Of a stretch of 64,000 bases of DNA, positions 24,350 to 35,137 are shown piece by piece. Positions within the stretch are counted from its first letter, which is position 1, and each line of letters opens with the position of its first letter. A model generated the notes under the pieces. The model had not been told where the DNA came from and searched no databases. It saw only the letters and a list, made by a program, of their open reading frames with translations. This DNA comes from Boswellia sacra (taxonomy: Eukaryota > Streptophyta > Magnoliopsida > Sapindales > Burseraceae), in the NCBI GenBank assembly GCA_013180625.2, contig SNVD02014651.1:124001-188000 (forward strand), in the 5' to 3' direction. A program made the position numbers and the translations under genes.

Positions 24350-24990
24350 TTTTTTTTAAATCTTCTTTCATAAGGTTGTATAATTTTGGTATATGAAATG
24401 ATAAAAAAATTATTATGAATTTATTTGTATAATTTTGGTATATGAAATGATAAAAAAAAAATTATTATGAATTTATGTTCTACACGATTATCCCAATAAC
24501 AATTTGATAATACAAAATCATGAGTGAGATTAATAACTTCATTATTACAGAAAAAAATGCAAATTGCCAAAAGAAATTTTTCCGAAGTCTCCCTTAAGTT
24601 GTTTACAAATGGAGTGACTAGCTTTATTATGAAAATGACTTTGTAATCTGGCAAAAGATTATAAAATTGGTGGATAAGATTAACGTTTCACATTGTTCGA
24701 CTAATAATTGTCTTTATAAAATATTTACATGCACAAAAAGGTTTAGGTGGCATTTTTGAAGAAATTGATATTTTAAAGAAAGACTTCTGTATCTAGAAAT
24801 TGATAATTATATTAAGGTGCTAATTATATTATTGAGATTCTAAATTGCATTCAGTAAAATTTCACTCTAAACTTCGTAAGAAATTTTGAAGTATTAATAT
24901 CGAGTAATAGACAAATGTTTTCAATTTATTATTATATAAGAGTAATATTGAATATATAAATTTATGCTGTGTTGTTATATTACTCATTCT
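24350..24990 (+). repeat. Diverged duplicate, copy B (paired with 10900-12130)
   Basis: Carries the same ordered matches as copy A without the 646-bp insertion. It also has an internal tandem duplication of about 50 bp (about 24374-24475, motif ttggtatatgaaatgataaa twice). No gene was seen. Confidence 0.6.
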
Positions 24991-25067
24991 TTTTGGTTAA
25001 CTTTTTATTTTTACTCTTTCGTTTATATTATCCTACATGGATTATCCAAAAATTTATGATTCATAAT

Positions 25068-26385
25068 TGTTGGTGTCGAGATGTGTCGAGTTGATTGTGT
25101 CGAGATATATCAAGATATGTCGAGATGTGTCGAGATGTGTCGAGTTGATTGTGTCGAGATATATCAAGATATGTCGAGATGTGTCGAGTTGATTGTGTCG
25201 AGATGTATCGAGATATATCGAGATGTGTCGAGTCAATCATGTCGAGTTTATTGGTGTCAAGTGTGGTTGTCGAGACTTTGTCGAGTTTCGATTTTGTCTA
25301 GTGTCGAGGTTTTGTCGAGTGTCGAGCTTTTATCGAGTGTCGCGATTGTGTCGCATGTCGAGTTTGTTGTGTCAAACTTGTTGAGTGTTGAGTTTCAAGT
25401 TTCGAGTGTCGAATGGTGTCTGTCGAGCACTTGTACCGAGAATGATTGGTGACGAGATTTTGTGTCAACATGCATGTGTCATATACATGTTATATTTTTT
25501 TTTACAACTTGTGATAAAACAAGAATATTGTTTTGATTCTTATTTTACTGTTTCTAAAATTATATTTTATGAAGGATTTGATTTATAATAAATATCTCTT
25601 TAGATTAGGATATAGTATCTTGTATTCTAATTAGAATAGGAGAATATATATTTATCCTAATTTCTTAGGAGTTTGATTATATCACTTCCTATTTTATTTC
25701 TCCTAATCCTAATATGATTTTGATTAGATCTTTTACAGGATTTCTAGGAGATTTCGTCCAGGCCTCTCACTATATATACCACGTCATAACTGGTGTGCTA
25801 AAAGAAAAAAGGGAGATTAACTGGTTGCTGATTTGGTTGTAAGAGAGTCTTGACTTTGGCATTCCATGATTTGATAAAAAGAGCTTTAACACAAATTGGA
25901 ATGCTTCTTTAATTTGATTCTTTAAGTCTTTTGATTCATGTATTAGTGGTAGAAATCGTACATGAGTTGTTGATTGCGTCTGTGAGAGTTAATAGACACT
26001 TGGGATAACTTGCAGGTTAAGTATTTATGTAATTCAATGTCAGACTTTGTGTGTTATGTATAACTTAACAGTGTGTTGTTAAGTTATCTACGACAGAGAG
26101 TGGGCACTGTCACTAGAGTTTATGATCTTTGTGAAGATTTTGTTTTACAAAGATTAGGTCAGCGTGTGAGGGTGAGCCAGCACTGTAAAAAGTCCTAAAG
26201 ATTTTACAAACAAGAAAGCCAACACTGTAAAAGGTCCTAAAGATTGTACAAACAAGAATTTAGTGAATTGCAGCTCTATAGCTATCCGTGGACGTAGGTT
26301 TAATAACTGAACCACGTAAAAATTCTCCTGTACTGGTTTACATTATAGTGTACTATTATATAACTGCATACTTTTAGAACTCTCA
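25068..26385 (+). mobile_element. Solo LTR of the Copia-1 family, 1.32 kb, minisatellite-expanded, with TSD
   Basis: Runs from TGTTGGTGTC to AGAACTCTCA, matching both LTR ends of Copia-1 in the opposite orientation. It is flanked by the perfect 5-bp duplication ATAAT (25063-25067 and 26386-26390), the mark of a solo LTR left by recombination between LTRs. The body from about 25470 to 26385 aligns with the standard LTR (ACAACTTGTGATAAAACAAG, a TATATATA box near 25770, GTTAAGTTATCTACGACAGAG). The first about 380 bases are a GTGTCGAG-rich minisatellite absent from the other LTRs. Confidence 0.9.
25073..25452 (+). repeat. GTGTCGAG minisatellite inside the solo LTR
   Basis: Dense reiteration of tgtcgag with spacers; longer units such as tgtcgagttgattgtgtcga recur near 25085, 25140 and 25185, decaying toward 25450. 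It begins exactly where the LTR start TGTTGGTGTC occurs, suggesting growth from that GGTGTC. Open frames on both strands here (for example 25081-25452) are products of the repeat, not genes. Confidence 0.9.
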
Positions 26386-26720
26386 ATAATGTTATTCAAT
26401 TCATATATGTATAGAAATTGATGTGACAATATTGTGTTATTACATAATATTACAATTTCTTTAATTTATTTTTAACTTTTAGACATTTGATTATGCTATA
26501 TCATATCAAATTTGCACTTCTAATATTATTTTTCTTTAATTAAAAAAATTCACGTTATATTAATATATTCAATTTATTGTTTCTAGAGAGGAAAACTTGA
26601 TTGCATTGACATCCTCAAACTTCAACTTCATGGGTTAGGTCGGACCTATTTATAGAACAATATAATACACACAAAATAGAGAAATTTAAGCTATATTTAT
26701 TGTATTACATTATTTTATTG

Positions 26721-26725
<5 letters not shown>

Positions 26726-26767
<42 letters not shown>
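26726..26767. repeat. (AT)n microsatellite
   Basis: Uninterrupted AT dinucleotide run directly beside a fold-back MITE. Confidence 0.9.
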
Positions 26768-26770
<3 letters not shown>

Positions 26771-26959
26771 ACACAAGACTTTTAACATATAACTAGACAC
26801 AATTTTTTAGCCATTGATCTACAAAATCTAATTGTTAAGATGATTAATGAGTTGGCTATATCAAATGCAATTTGTTGACTTTAAATCTCAACCATTGGAT
26901 TTTGTAATATCAATGATTATAAAATTGTGTCAATAAATTGTGTTAAAAATTTGTATTAA
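26768..26959. mobile_element. Fold-back MITE, about 190 bp
   Basis: The left arm (TTGACACAAGACTTTTAACA ... ACACAATTTTTTAGCCATTG ... ACAAAATCTAATTGTTAAGA) is answered by an inverted right arm ending TTGTGTCAATAAATTGTGTT and TTTGTATTAAA. Arms of roughly 70 bases leave a short loop near 26840-26875. AT-dinucleotide arrays border it on both sides, consistent with TA-rich target preference. There is no coding content. Confidence 0.7.
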
Positions 26960-26988
26960 AATATCTCCTTCCATGAGGTGATATTTTA

Positions 26989-26989
<1 letters not shown>

Positions 26990-27041
<52 letters not shown>
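26990..27041. repeat. (AT)n microsatellite
   Basis: About 25 AT repeats following the fold-back MITE. The short minus-strand frames over it are Ile-Tyr repeats and are not genes. Confidence 0.9.
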
Positions 27042-27044
<3 letters not shown>

Positions 27045-27523
27045 ATTTGTTGAACTTTGATTGCCGACTCCGACCAAAATCCGGTGAGTCTCCGAGCCCA
27101 TGATATGTCTTTTCGAAGCTCCTTCCGTCCTCTTTCCATTCATATGCATGTAGTCAACGGATTCTCTACGGATTTTGTAGATCGAAGCTTGGAAACTGAC
27201 GGCTTCCTATGCATTTTCTGGCCAAAATCTAGTGAGTTATAGTCAAACTATATATCAATTTGAAGCTTGTTCCATGCTTTTTCTAACCATTCCTCTTTTG
27301 TTGCATGTTGATACACTAATTTTACAAATCGAAGAAAATAAGTGTTTGATTACTATTCATCTTTTTTCAAAAACGTTTCTGGTGAAGGTTTTCGGTCATC
27401 AAACAATTGTTAGAACATTCCTTAGCCAAAAGGGAGCTTAAATTCAGTGAGTGGATTATGTTTCAAGATTTTTATATTATTTTAAAATATATTAAATTCA
27501 TGGTTTTTCATATGACTTAAGTT

Positions 27524-27610
27524 GTTAGTTTAATTAATTGAGTTATAAATGGGTTAGTTTAATTAATTGAGTTATAAATGGGTTAGTTTAATTAATTGAG
27601 TTATAAATGG
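27524..27610. repeat. 29-bp unit repeated exactly three times
   Basis: Three perfect head-to-tail copies of a 29-base unit starting gttagtttaattaattgag and ending ataaatgg. Confidence 0.95.
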
Positions 27611-29011
27611 TTCTCTTTTACATATTAATTGTTGTTAGAATAAACGATGAGTGATTGTGCTATTTTGAAAATAAGTGCGTGTAAAGTATTAAATTTTAGA
27701 TAAAAGAGATGTTTATGGGTGGTGCTAGTAAACTAGTGTTTGAGTATATAGTAAATATTGTTTTTTATAAGTTTGAATACAAGAGGAAAATGAATTTAAA
27801 GTGAAAGTTGTAGAATGAATGTATGCCATATGTGAAGGGAAGTAAGTTTGCTGATGGTTAGGAAATAGATATTTATAATTATATGAATTTATATGGTAAA
27901 TTTAAGTATTTAGTTATTTCCTTTTTAACAAATACATACATACATACGTACATATATATATATATATATGGAAAAAAAATTTTTTTGTTTAAGAAATGTG
28001 AGAATGATGGCTGGTTTTATACTCAAAACAATGGCAAATTATTTTGAAGAAAAGCTTTGGAAATTGGAATTTTCTTTTTGTAGGGGTGACATTGCAAAAT
28101 TTTGAAACTATCCAACAGTAGGGGGTGAACTACAATTTTCAGAATTTGTAGGGCCCTGAATGCCAAATTCTAAAATTTTTGCATATTCAAAGAATTCTCA
28201 TTTTAAATCACAATTTTTAAGATTTTGGAAGTCTTTAAAATTTTGAATTGGAATTTTTGGAAATTAGATAAGCTTTGAAGCATAAATATATAAAAGAATT
28301 TTATAATTATATGGAAAGTATGAGATTTTGGGATAAAAAGATAAGTTATGGTTTATAGTGAGTTGAAAACTATTTTCTTTTATGGGTTATAAATGATTTT
28401 TAAATGCCATTTTTATGGATATGTTAAAAAGTTTTAAAGAGATTAGAATATCTATTTTCCCTAGATAAACTAAGAAACATATTTAGTATGTATTTTTTGA
28501 GGTTTATTTAGCATTTTATGGAATTACTGGGGATTTTACCAAACTTAGAAGTATTCGAACCAATTTTTTATAGTATTTCTTAAAGATATATGACCCCATT
28601 TACTATACTTGCTTTCAATTATTAAGATGTTTCAAAGCTAGTTTTCAAAGTAGTTTTAGACATGATTTTTAGTTTCAAAAATGGTTTTAAATAAAGATAT
28701 AGCACTTCAAAAGGAAAATTCAGATTTTATATTTGAAGTGTTTTCTAGATTTTTATAAATGCATATTTTACATTTTTAAAGCAGGATATTTAAAGTTTCT
28801 TATCAATTTGATTCAAGGATTTCTTAAAGTATTTGGAAATGCTCTTTTAGATGTTTATTATGGATTTCAAAGAATTTGAATGTTTTCAACTTTAGCTTGC
28901 ATAAATTCTTTAAAATTTGATAAAATTGCATAAAAAGAATTCGAATTTATTTTTGCTAAAATTGATTTTCTTTTCAAAATTGTTCTGCGCATGCGTGTAA
29001 CCAGTTTAGCA

Positions 29012-29180
29012 GGCCTATGTGATGTTAGATCTTGCCAAATACAGATAGCTTTGCCTGTGTGATGTTAGATCTTACTAAGTTTGAAGAGATACAGATAGCT
29101 CTGCCTGCGAGATGTAGATCTCAACGAGTGTGAGGAGATTCAGATAGCTCTGCTTGTGCGATGTTAGATCTCGTCAAGGA
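29012..29180 (+). repeat. Short imperfect tandem repeats (about 41-50 bp units)
   Basis: Four units begin at about 29012, 29053, 29103 and 29152, each with gcctgtgtgatgttagatct followed by a variable part and acagatagctct. Similar repeats occur in some plant gypsy LTRs. Confidence 0.75.
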
Positions 29181-30939
29181 GGATCATACAGCTTTAAGGG
29201 TATTTGTTTAGTATAATCCAAAAGTGTTTTAAATATATTCATATGAGCTAGTTAGAGAAAGAAGCATTAATTACAAAAGTAATTTGGAAGAAGATTTTTT
29301 TGAAAGAAAATTATGTTTTAAGTAAAACTTGAGCGATGATTTTAGTAATAACATAATGAGCTTTATTTTATAAGATTGAGAAAATATGTCTTCTTTTTAT
29401 TGTTTTTAAAAGTATAGAATCAAGCTGATGTATGTGAAGATTATTAATCAAAAGTTTATTTGTATTAAAATTCTATGAGAAATTTAATGATACTTTCAAC
29501 GAGTATGATAGATTTTCTTAAGTACAAATATGAGATGAGTTTTTCGAGTCCATAATGCATTATATGATTTTACTATCAGAAAGTCATATAATTTATGACT
29601 GATTTAGAAAATAGAGTCAATAAGTGCCTGAGTATATGATTTCCAGATGTTTGGTAAACAATTTTTTTTTTGATAAGCTAGAAAAGAAAATATGTAGTTT
29701 TTCAGAATGAGAAGAATGAGATTTAAGAGTTCTATATTGTTTGATTTTTTGCATTTATTGATATGTTTATTTTATAGAAAAGATTGATGTACAATGATAC
29801 GTTTGATGCTAAGTATGGGATTAGATAAGTGTTTTAAGTAAAGGTACATGAGTGATTTGCTTATATAATTTAAGAATATTATGTTATCTTGGTAAGTAAG
29901 TTAAAGATTTCTATAAAGTATTTTCTTTACAATGAGTTAAGAAATTAAAAAATTGTTTTACAAGAATGAAGTCTATAAAGAAAGTTTGGGAAGAAATAGT
30001 TGTTTATATGTTCTTCTAGGAAGAAAAGTATACTAATTCTCTTTCAAAGTGATTAAATGTTGTATTTTTTTTTTTTGAGAAAATAAGGTTCTAGAAAGAA
30101 AGCTTTATTCAAGAAATGAGTCTTATAAAGGAAAGAAATAAGTATTTTAGTTATAAAATTTATATCTACTCACTAAGTCTCAAGCTCACTCTTTTCCTAT
30201 CATTTTCTCACCAGGTACTACAAGTTTGGTGCTATGCTATCACTGATGCTAAGGAAGGCCACATGATGTATAGCTACACTTCAGCATTTCATTTTATGTA
30301 TTTATTTATCTTTATATAAATTTCTAAATTTTTAAGTACGTTGAGCATGAGTTGTATTTATTGTTGGCATGTTATGGTTGTGACGACAAGCGTTCTAGAA
30401 GAAGTTGAATTTAGAAATTATTTTTAGAAGTTGTAAAAGAATATTTTCATTAAATTTCCAAAGTATTTTTAGGTATTTTATATAAAAAACCCACACTAGA
30501 AATAGTTTTTTAAAAATGTTTTTATTAGCGCAATGGAAGGATTGTGAGTCAGTTATTTGAAAGGTTGTTCTCTTAGTAAATAGTTTTAGGTACGATTTTC
30601 TCGTTTAGCTAGGAATGGGTTGTGTCAGAGATGCTCAAGGAATGATTGAATTCATATAGGGAGTGGCTACAATTTATCTGCTGTACCCATACAACAAGCA
30701 TTGTTGCGACTCCCACTGGTTGATTGACATTTGGCACATTTGCAGCATAAGAGACAAAAAAAAAAAGTGATAGGCCTGATCCGTTTACCAAACCTGCCCT
30801 TTCCCGCTACATAACATCCCCCTTCCCCCTCCTAAACTTTGATATTATTTTATTAATATTTTATTAACTATTTATTTTTTAAAGAAAGAAAAGTAGGCCA
30901 CTATAATAACTATAATAACCCAAAGCGATTCAGTATATT

Positions 30940-31830
30940 GAATTTGTAAATTATAAAAATAAAAAATATTTATTATTCCTAAAATAATATGTGCCAATTT
31001 AGTATATAGAATTTAATAAATACTATAAATAAAAATATTTATTATTTCTAATATAATATGTGCCAATACAATATATAGAATTTAATAAATTATATAAATA
31101 AAAATATTTATTATTCTTAAAATAATATGTGCTAATTAATTACATAAAATATATAAATAACGTAAGAAATCAAAAAATTAAACAAAAAAATATTTATTAT
31201 TCCTAATATAATATCTGCCAATTCAATATACAGCATTTAATAAATTATATAAATAAAAATATTTATTATTTTTAAAATAATATTTGCTAATTAATTAAAG
31301 AAAATATAAATAACGTAAGAAATCAATAAATTAAACAAAAATGAATTATTTATTATTCTAATATAATATGTGCCAATTTAGTATATTGAATTTAATAAAT
31401 TATATAAATAACAAATATTTATTATTCTTGAAATAATATGTGCTAATTAATTAAAGAAAATATATAAATAACGTAAGAAATCAACAAATTAAACAAAAAA
31501 GAATTATTTATTATTCCTAATATAATATGTGGCAATTCAATTTGAAGAATTTAATAAATTATATAAATAAAAAATATTTATTATTCTTGAAATAATATGT
31601 GCTAATTAAGTAAAGAAAATATGTAAATAACGTAAGAGATCAACAAATTAAACAAAAAAGAATTATTTATTATTCCTAACATAATATGTGCTAATTCAGT
31701 ATATAGAATTTAATAAATTATGTAAATAATAATATTTATTATTCTTGAGATAATATTGCTAATTAATTAAAGAAAATATATAAATAACGTAAGAAATCAA
31801 CAAATTAAACAAAAAAGAATTAGCTAATTA
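30940..31830 (+). repeat. Tandem array, about 157-bp period
   Basis: The landmark taacgtaag recurs at about 31158, 31311, 31469, 31629 and 31785 (spacings about 153-160). Each unit also has tatttattattcct, a conserved atgtgccaatt/atgtgctaatt pair about 80 bp apart, and atcaacaaattaaacaaaaa. The pair within each unit implies an older shorter repeat; the left end (30940-31140) shows only the shorter unit. Confidence 0.88.
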
Positions 31831-32039
31831 AAAATATTTACCATATTTTTGTAGTGATGTTTATTGTTAAACATGGAAAACATAAATGCAAATTTTTGTA
31901 ATTGCATAGTATAGAAAAAATCATGAGTTAATTATTTGTAAATAATAATATGAGTTTTATTGTAGAAAGAGCAAAGTGGGCAAAAATGAATAATTCAAAA
32001 TCAATATAAAAGTCGTAATTGGACATAAAAAAAGTCATA

Positions 32040-33690
32040 AATAAGGCTTTAAAAGTTGTAAAAGGTTATATAATAGTCGTAAACAACACTTTTCATTATG
32101 ACCAAATCCTAACCAAAGTACTGTTCCTTTTTTGAAGAATGCGCCATTACCATATCGTATAAAAGCGTCTATAATGAAAAACAAGTTATAACTGAATGTA
32201 AAATACTCGTAAATAGGAAAGTAAAAGTAGTAAGCGAATTTACTATTTATGTGTCAGAATTTAAGTTAAATTGTTCAAAGTCATATAAAAGTCATAGTCG
32301 AACATATAAAAATTATAAACCATATCATATAAAAGTCGTAATGAAAGGTAAAATAATTGTAAACGGAAAAATAAAAGTAGCAATCAAAATTACTGTTTAT
32401 ATCTTATGGAAGTTAACTAAATTTTTCAGAGCTATAGAAGTCGTATCTGAATATATAAAATTCATAAATAAGACTATAAAATTTGTAAACGACTATATAG
32501 AAGTAGTAAACCTCACTATTCGTTGTTCTAAAATCCTAGTCAAAAGCATTGTTGCCCTTTTAATATATCATATAAAAGTCATAAAAAATGAATAAAAGAC
32601 ATAACTGAAGGTAAAATAATCATAAATGGAAAAATAAAAGTAGTAATTGAAGTTACTGTTTACGCATTATGGAATTTATAAAATTTCTCATGGGCCACAT
32701 AAAAGTTGTAGCTAAATATATAAAAGTCGTAAACAAGGTTATAAAAGTTATAAACGGCTCTATAAAAGTTGTAAACTTCACTATTCGTTTTTCTAAAATC
32801 CTAGCCAAAAACATTGTTACCCCTTTAACATATCGTATAAAAGTTATAAACAATGAATAAAAGTTGTAATGGAAGATAAAATAATCGTAAAATGAAAAAC
32901 AAAAATAGTAATCGGTGTTACTATTCATGCCTTATGAAATTTTATGAAAATTTCTCATGAGCCACACAAAAGTCGTAGCTAGATATAAAAGTCGTAAATA
33001 AGGTTATAAAAGTTGTAAATGGCTATATAGAAGTTGTAAACCTCACTTGTTTTTTAAATCCCGGTCAAAAGCATTGTTTCGCCTTTAACATATCGTATTA
33101 AAGTCACAAATAATGAATAAAAGTTGTAATAGAAGGTAAAATAATCATAAAAAAAGAAAAATAGAAGTAGTAATCGATGTTACTGTTCGTGCCTTATGGA
33201 ATTTACGTAAAATTTTCCATGGGCCACATACGAGTCATAGTTAGACATAAAAAAGTCGTAAATAAGGCTACAAAAGTTTTAAACAGCTATATAGAAATCG
33301 TAAACCTCACTATTCGTTTTTCTAAATTCCTAGCCAAAAGCATTGTTGCCTCTTTAACAAATTGTATAAAAGTCGTAAACAACGAGTAAAAGTCACAATG
33401 GAAGATAAAATAATCGTAAAAAGAAAAATAAAAGTAGTAATCGTAGTTACTGTTCATATCTTATGGAATTTAACTAAAACTTTCCACATGCCACATAAAA
33501 GTCGTAGCTAGACAAAAAAAAGTCGTAAACAAGGCTATAAAAGTTTTAAACAGCTATATAAAAGTCGTAAACCTCACTATTCTTTTTTTTTTAAATGCTA
33601 GCTAAAAGCACTGTTATTCCTTTAACATATCGTATAAAAGTAAAAAACAATGAATAATAGTCGTAACCAAGGGTAAAATAATCATATTGT
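32040..33690 (+). repeat. Tandem array, about 265-bp period with nested about 21-bp subrepeats
   Basis: The landmark cctcactattcg (or variant) falls at about 32511, 32776, 33041, 33305 and 33572, a spacing of 264-267. Each unit has the same order: tatcgtataaaagtc, a gtaaaataatcgtaaa block, ttactgttcatgccttatgg, catgggccacataaaagtcg, several tataaaagtcgtaaacaagg subunits, then cctagccaaaagcattgttg. Open frames of 60-114 codons inside are in register with the repeat and share the ending KV.NNE, but are probably repeat shadows. Confidence 0.9.
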
Positions 33691-34408
33691 TTAATTATTA
33701 ATAATGAAATTAATTATATCAACATTTATTAGATCATTTTTTGTACCAAAAAATTACCCAGAATTATAATATTTATATAATATATATTTGTAAATTTATT
33801 AATTTTTATATAATATAACGTAATGATTAATTAATACTATTTATTCTACAGTTGTAGTGATAATTAATTGCCTAGGTGGAAATTTAATTTGTACTATATA
33901 TAATGTAATTGACAAATAATAAACCATTACGAAAAGAATTAGTTTATTGAAGCTATATTTAGCATAAACAACTAAAAACTTGATGTAATAATAGACAACT
34001 ATTATAACAAAGAGAGAATTATTCATTTATATAGGAAATCAATTATTACCGTATAAATTTTGATTGATTAGTAATTTACTGATACTTTAATGTCACATCA
34101 TATTAGAATGGAAAGAAATTAGACATAATCAATATTTTAACAAAATTTAAATTTAATTAAATTACTTCTAACATTGCAATATATAATATAATTTATAATA
34201 TTTGTAAAATAATTAAACAACTTTCATATTTAGTTGATTTTATCCAATGTTATCATAATTTGAATTAATTTATACAATTTATTTAAGTATGATTATATAA
34301 ATTGAAGTTAGTTTTATCTAAAATGTAAAAACTCATTGTTATTAAATTTAGTAGTAATTCAGTTGTAAAATACAACTTCGTTTATATTTATTTAGTTGAC
34401 TAGGAATC

Positions 34409-34451
<43 letters not shown>

Positions 34452-35061
34452 TGATTGAAATAATTTTACATATTTACCTTACTTATAATTATTATAACTA
34501 ATCAATTTATTGATTTGAGTGTTTGATGCAATTATTTAGATATTATTTTATATTTAATTATGTAATCATATTTTAAAGAAAATAAAAGTGGATGTTGGTA
34601 TATGAAGCAATAAGTGGTTTTTAATTATTTTTTTGAAATTGGAATTTTAGTTATTCTCATATATTTTTAGTTGTAGGTGTTTGTCTTTCCAACTTAAGTT
34701 TTCTTCTTACTAATCATATCGGAACATTTTATGAGAAGCAAGCAGAAGCCTAAATTCTGTTTGTAGTTTAATTGATTAGTAATCAAAATAATATAGGATA
34801 ATATTATATGAGAATGAATCATTTTCTACCTAAAGCATTGATGTAGAATTAATTTCATAAATAACTTTGACCTCATATACAATAGAATTACTTAATGAAT
34901 TAAATTAATTGTGTAAAATGTTTTGTATAATTAATTAATTAATTGTATAATTTAGGTCTTATATTGGAAATTACTTTACTATATACGATATAATTAATTG
35001 TATGGTAAAATTTTTTTAAGTGTATCAAGTTAATTATTACACATCCTTATTTAATATTTTT
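33691..35061. other. Very AT-rich non-coding stretch with an (AT)n run
   Basis: No gene seen. An AT dinucleotide array lies at about 34410-34448. Confidence 0.5.
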
Positions 35062-35137
35062 TATTACTATTTTATCCTTAATTAAAATTAAGATGGGGTT
35101 TCATGAGATGAAAAGTGGGGGCTAAATAGAACTACTC
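35062..35137. mobile_element. One terminus of the Mutator-type E family
   Basis: The sequence ending CATGAGATGAAAAGTGGGGG and CTAAATAGAACTACTC matches the right ends of E2, E3 and E5. I did not find the matching left end or a 9-bp duplication, so only this end is annotated. Confidence 0.6.

Larger units (their letters stand above)
27042..30900 (+). other. AT-rich non-coding block, possibly decayed gypsy LTR sequence
   Basis: No open frame of note. Some pieces look like Tekay/Del-type gypsy LTR sequence: a CCGAC...CCGGTGAG stretch near 27065-27090, short repeats with gatagctctgcctgtg near 29010-29180, a TTTTCTCACCAGGTACTAC stretch near 30203, and TGTGACGACAAGCG near 30378. I could not find paired LTR ends, a primer site or a target duplication. 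This remains a suggestion. Confidence 0.35.

Noticed and set aside
25081..25452. 123-codon Cys/Val/Ser-rich open frame
   Set aside because: It is the translation of the GTGTCGAG minisatellite inside a solo LTR; both strands are open for the same reason.
32251..32595. 114-codon frame (Lys/Ile/Val-rich) and sister frames at 32669-32860 and 33177-33389
   Set aside because: They follow the 265-bp tandem repeat and its AAAAGTCGTAA subrepeat. Composition is low-complexity, so they are kept as a repeat observation and not annotated as genes.
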